Source: Nonomuraea sp. SYSU D8015
GTDB lineage: Bacteria > Actinomycetota > Actinomycetes > Streptosporangiales > Streptosporangiaceae
Direction of reading: 5' to 3'
Length of the DNA stretch: 64,000 nucleotides
Assembly (NCBI RefSeq): GCF_008065375.1
Contig: NZ_VJYI01000001.1
Span: 1,054,001-1,118,000, forward strand
The notes under the pieces were generated by a model. It searched no databases and was not told the origin of the DNA. It saw nothing but the letters and a program-made list of their open reading frames with translations. The position numbers and the translations under genes are program-made. Of this stretch, positions 61,118 through 64,000 are shown one piece after another (the stretch's first letter is position 1; each line of letters starts with the position of its first letter).

Positions 61118-62128
61118 CTAGTGGCGGGCGGCGGTGCTCTCGCGGACGATGAGCTCCGGCTCCACCAGCCGCCGCGCCTCCGGCTCGGCGCCCGCCATCC
61201 GGTCCAGCAGCATGTGGAAGGCGTACCGGCCGACCTCGCCGAAGTCCTGCCGCACGGTCGTCAGCGGCGGCCAGAAGTACGCGGCCTCGGGAACGTCGTC
61301 GAACCCGGCCACGCTCACGTCCTCGGGAACGCGCCGCCCCGCCTCGCGCAGTGCCCGCAGCACGCCGAGCGCCATCTGGTCGTTGGCCACGAACACGGCG
61401 GTGACCGCGGGATCGGCGGAGAGCCGGTGACCGAGCTGGTAGCCGGAGCGCGCGCTCCAGTCGCCCCGCAGGATCTCCGGCACCGGCCGGCCGGCCGGCT
61501 CCAGCACCTCGCGCCACCCCTCGATGCGGCCATTGGCGTCGAGCCAGTCGGCCGGCCCCGCCACATGCCAGACGGTCTCGTGGCCGAGGCTGAGCAGGTG
61601 TCTGGTCGCGCGCGCGGCGCCGGCGCGCTGGTCGACCTTGGCCACGGGCACGGGGATGTCGTCGCCCGCGTCCACCGCGACCACCGGCATCTCGGGCGGC
61701 AGGTGGCGCAGGCCGTCGGCGGCGGACTCGTGGGGCGCGACGATGATCACGCCGTCCACGGCCTGGGCGCGCAGCCGCTGCACGCCCTCCTCCATCGACC
61801 TGCGGCTGAGCGAGGGAAGGCTGGCGATGCTGACGTTGTAGCCGGCGTGCCTGGCGGCCTGCTCGATGCAGTAGAGCGTGGAGGCCGGGCCGTAGAGCGT
61901 GGTGTCGATGCTGACCACGCCCAGCACGCCGGAGCGGCCGGTGACGAGCTGGCGGGCGGCCTGGTTGGGCCGGTAGTCGAGCTCCTTGACGGCGGCCAGC
62001 ACCCGGGCCCTGGTCTCGGCCCGGACGCGTTCGGGCGCGTTGAGGACGCGCGAGACGGTCATGGTGGACACGCCCGCGAGCACGGCGACGTCCATGAGCA
62101 CCGCAGGCCTGCCCGCCCTGGATTTCAC
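61118..62128 (-). CDS. LacI-family repressor of the arabinan/arabinoside locus
   Basis: Regulator of 336 residues. The HTH is VLMDVAVLAGVSTMTVSRVL with hinge helix DYRPNQAARQLVTGRSG. The effector domain has VFVANDQMALGVLRALREAG and VAGFDDVPEAAYFWPPLTTV. A half-site similar to the two divergent operators lies 20 bp upstream of its GTG, consistent with autoregulation. Its gene is placed between the GH51 and GH43 genes. The likely inducer is arabinose or an arabino-oligosaccharide. Confidence 0.9.
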   Translation of the reverse strand: MKSRAGRPAVLMDVAVLAGVSTMTVSRVLNAPERVRAETRARVLAAVKELDYRPNQAARQLVTGRSGVLGVVSIDTTLYGPASTLYCIEQAARHAGYNVSIASLPSLSRRSMEEGVQRLRAQAVDGVIIVAPHESAADGLRHLPPEMPVVAVDAGDDIPVPVAKVDQRAGAARATRHLLSLGHETVWHVAGPADWLDANGRIEGWREVLEPAGRPVPEILRGDWSARSGYQLGHRLSADPAVTAVFVANDQMALGVLRALREAGRRVPEDVSVAGFDDVPEAAYFWPPLTTVRQDFGEVGRYAFHMLLDRMAGAEPEARRLVEPELIVRESTAARH

Positions 62129-62147
62129 CGCGGCTCACCCCCTCGGC

Positions 62148-62160
62148 GGTAACGGTAACA
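62148..62160 (-). promoter_or_regulatory. LacI-type operator upstream of the local lacI
   Basis: On the minus strand the site reads TGTTACCGTTACC. It agrees with the importer operator TGTTACCGCTAACA in most positions but its right half is a direct rather than inverted repeat, so it may bind more weakly. Confidence 0.5.
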
Positions 62161-62193
62161 GGCCGAGGGGGCGGGCGCGCGATCTTATTGTCC

Positions 62194-63144
62194 TCAATGG
62201 AGGTAGGGCCATCCGGCGGAGTCGTAGCCGAGGTGGTTGATGCCCAGCCGGGCGCGGCCGTCGTCGCCGTAGTAGTGGTAGAACAGCTGGTCGCCGTCGG
62301 AGTCGGCGAGCACAGCCTGGTGCCCGGGCCCGTGGACGCTCCCGTGCCCGGCGAGGATCTCGGTGCCGCCGCCGGCGGTCATCGCGCGGCCCGCGCGGTC
62401 GACGTACGGGCCGGTGACGGCGGCCGAGCGGCCCACCATGACGCGGTACGTGCTGGCGGCGCCCTGGCAGCAGGCGTCCCAGGAGACGTACAGGTAGTAG
62501 TACGCGCCGCGCTTGACGATGAACGGCGCCTCGATCGCGGTCGTGCCGCCGCTGCGGCGGGCGAGGTCGTACACGGCGGTGCCGGAGCGCAGGCCCGTGT
62601 TCGGGTCGAGCGGGATGAGCTTCAGCCCCGTCCAGAACGAGCCGAAGCTCAGCCACCACCTGCCCCGGTCGTCCACGATCAGGTTGGGGTCGATCGCGTT
62701 GTACGTGCTCGACGTGCTCGTGCTGATCACCAGGCCGCGGTTCGTCCACGCCCCGGACGCGCCGGTCGTGCTCGTGGCCAGGAAGATCGCGGAGTTGTTC
62801 GAGCCGAAGGTGGAGGCGGAGTAGTACAGGTAGTACGTGCCGTTGCGGTAGGAGATGTCCGGCGCCCACAGGTTGGCGCTGCCGCCCGTGTACGCCCGCG
62901 TCCACGGCGCGCCCGACGGGAACACCACGCCCGCGTTGCTCCACGCGGTGCGGTCGGCGGAGGTCTTGAGCGCGATGTTGTCACCGGTGTGGGCGAGGAG
63001 GTAGCCGCCGTTCGGCCGCTTCACCACCGTCGGGTCGTGGACGAAGATGCTGCCGGTGACGGGGAGCGGGTTCGGGTAGGCGGCCGCCATCGCCGTGCAG
63101 GCGAGGATCAGGGCGGCGGCCAGGGCTCGTTTCCAGATGCTCAT
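62194..63144 (-). CDS. secreted GH43 enzyme, arabinan endo-1,5-alpha-L-arabinanase-like
   Basis: Exported five-bladed beta-propeller glycosidase, 316 residues. The signal peptide is MSIWKRALAAALILACTAMA. The three catalytic acids appear as Asp37 in FVHDPTVV (base), Asp152 in NAIDPNLIVDD (pKa modulator) and Glu205 in TAIEAPFIVKRG (acid), each in the usual GH43 spacing. The internal blocks AYTGGSANLWAPDIS and WWLSFGSFWTGLKL match arabinanases. Its ATG overlaps the stop of the upstream gene (ATGA). It supplies oligosaccharides for the adjacent importer. Confidence 0.9.
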   Translation of the reverse strand: MSIWKRALAAALILACTAMAAAYPNPLPVTGSIFVHDPTVVKRPNGGYLLAHTGDNIALKTSADRTAWSNAGVVFPSGAPWTRAYTGGSANLWAPDISYRNGTYYLYYSASTFGSNNSAIFLATSTTGASGAWTNRGLVISTSTSSTYNAIDPNLIVDDRGRWWLSFGSFWTGLKLIPLDPNTGLRSGTAVYDLARRSGGTTAIEAPFIVKRGAYYYLYVSWDACCQGAASTYRVMVGRSAAVTGPYVDRAGRAMTAGGGTEILAGHGSVHGPGHQAVLADSDGDQLFYHYYGDDGRARLGINHLGYDSAGWPYLH

Positions 63145-64000
63145 GCCGGCCTCACAGACCATTGTTGGCAGGTGTTGTCGAGCCAGCTCCACAGGCGCAC
63201 GTCCGTGCCGTCCCCGGTGCCGCAGTTCGCCACGTCGGCGACCTTCCCGGTGGCGGCGTTCATCAGGCGGACCCAGCCGCCCGTGGCGGTGTAGACGAGC
63301 CTGAAACGCTGGCAGGTGTTGTTGAGCCAGCTCCACTGGCGGATGTCGGTCCCGTCGGCGGAGGCGCAGTCGGCGACGTCGGCGACCTTGCCGGTGGCGG
63401 CGTTCACCAGGCGGCTGGTGTCGTCGGCCTGGTCCTCGATGCGCCAGCGCTGGTTGGCGCCGCCGTTGCAGGTCCACTGCTGGATGTTCGCGCCGTCGGC
63501 CGTGGCGCCGCCGGCCACCTCCAGGCACTTGCCGCTGTTGCGGTTGACGATGGTGTACGCGCTCGGCGTCGCGGCGGTCTCACCGGCGGGCGCGGGGAGG
63601 CTCGTGCCGGTCGCGACCGGGGTGCCGAAGTTCGGCGTGCCGTCGGAGTTCCAGGTGAACCGCTGGGCGCGGGTCGTGCGGTTGTTGTCGCAGCCGCCGG
63701 AGGAGGAGCTGTTGGCATGGTAGACGATCCAGGTCTCGCTGCCGTTCGGCGAGGTGAAGAAGCCGTTGTGGCCGGGGCCGTACACGTTGCCCGACCGCTG
63801 GAACACCGGCGTCGGCTTCTTCACCCACGACGAGGCGCTGAGCGGGTCGCCGCCGTTGTAGGTGAGCTGCCCCAGCTTGTAGTCCGGCCCCCAGCAGGCG
63901 CTCGCCGAGTAGATCACGAACGTCTGCCCGCCGCGCTGCAGCGCCACCGGCCCCTCGTTCACCGTGCCGCCCTGGGTCTCCCAGCTGTGCGCAGGGCTGG
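63141..64000 (-). CDS. secreted GH43 enzyme with C-terminal ricin-type lectin domain (cut by window end)
   Basis: Only the C-terminal about 285 residues are visible. The first part is the distal blades of a GH43 propeller (SPAHSWETQGGTVNEGPVAL, where the Glu of NEGP is the catalytic acid position; then GNVYGPGHNGFFTSPNGSET). A linker (SLPAPAGETAATP) leads to a ricin-B/CBM13 domain of about 125 residues with the usual Q-x-W repeats (IQQWTCNGGANQRWR, IRQWSWLNNTCQRFR, VRLWSWLDNTCQQWS). The lectin module should bind arabinan or xylan. It is translationally coupled to the downstream GH43 gene by ATGA. Confidence 0.88.
   Translation of the reverse strand, partial: SPAHSWETQGGTVNEGPVALQRGGQTFVIYSASACWGPDYKLGQLTYNGGDPLSASSWVKKPTPVFQRSGNVYGPGHNGFFTSPNGSETWIVYHANSSSSGGCDNNRTTRAQRFTWNSDGTPNFGTPVATGTSLPAPAGETAATPSAYTIVNRNSGKCLEVAGGATADGANIQQWTCNGGANQRWRIEDQADDTSRLVNAATGKVADVADCASADGTDIRQWSWLNNTCQRFRLVYTATGGWVRLMNAATGKVADVANCGTGDGTDVRLWSWLDNTCQQWSVRPA

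Overview
This is a very GC-rich stretch of an actinomycete chromosome. Coding third positions are almost all G or C, GTG and TTG starts are common, signal peptides are of the Tat and actinobacterial lipoprotein types, and GlgC is paired with a GlgM-type glycogen synthase. The protein set (degradative enzymes, many LacI and MarR regulators, a Spo0M-like protein) fits a soil filamentous actinomycete, possibly Streptosporangiaceae such as Nonomuraea. That placement is inference. No rRNA, tRNA, CRISPR array, insertion sequence or prophage gene was seen.

Layout. 1-7.2 kb: protocatechuate branch of the beta-ketoadipate pathway, pcaI-J-F-H-G-B-D on the minus strand with overlapping stop/start codons, divergent from a regulator made of two fused IclR units. 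7.3-16.6 kb: Spo0M-like protein, Tat-exported serine hydrolase, an AAA ATPase/PD-(D/E)XK fusion, a secreted repeat protein, an esterase/beta-propeller fusion behind a perfect LacI-type palindrome, an Nramp-like transporter and an NTF2-like lipoprotein. 16.7-24.9 kb: small secreted peptide, divergent glgC and glgA/glgM separated by two identical 49-bp hairpin units, a two-HTH regulator divergent from a large secreted subtilase, and a nitroreductase. 25-32.5 kb: LacI-controlled sugar locus (regulator, binding protein, two permeases, secreted glycoamylase-fold hydrolase, GH39 enzyme). 32.5-39.8 kb: a 2041-residue TPR-CHAT caspase-like protease followed by three small unknown genes. 40-56 kb: mostly single housekeeping and accessory genes (GNAT, CbiX-like, SPFH, MFS with GntR, VOC, AlkB, photosystem-stability-like propeller, DD-carboxypeptidase, glycosyltransferase with a shrunken sulfotransferase, MarR with SnoaL). 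56-64 kb: arabinan/arabinoside utilisation locus (ABC importer, GH51, LacI, two GH43 genes, the last cut by the window end).

How they work together. The pca cluster converts protocatechuate towards succinyl-CoA and acetyl-CoA. The two sugar loci each pair secreted glycosidases with an importer and a LacI repressor whose probable operators are visible. The arabinan locus shares one operator type at three promoters. The most intriguing part is the TPR-CHAT protease with its small neighbours, which resembles proteolytic conflict or programmed-death modules but has no assigned function here.
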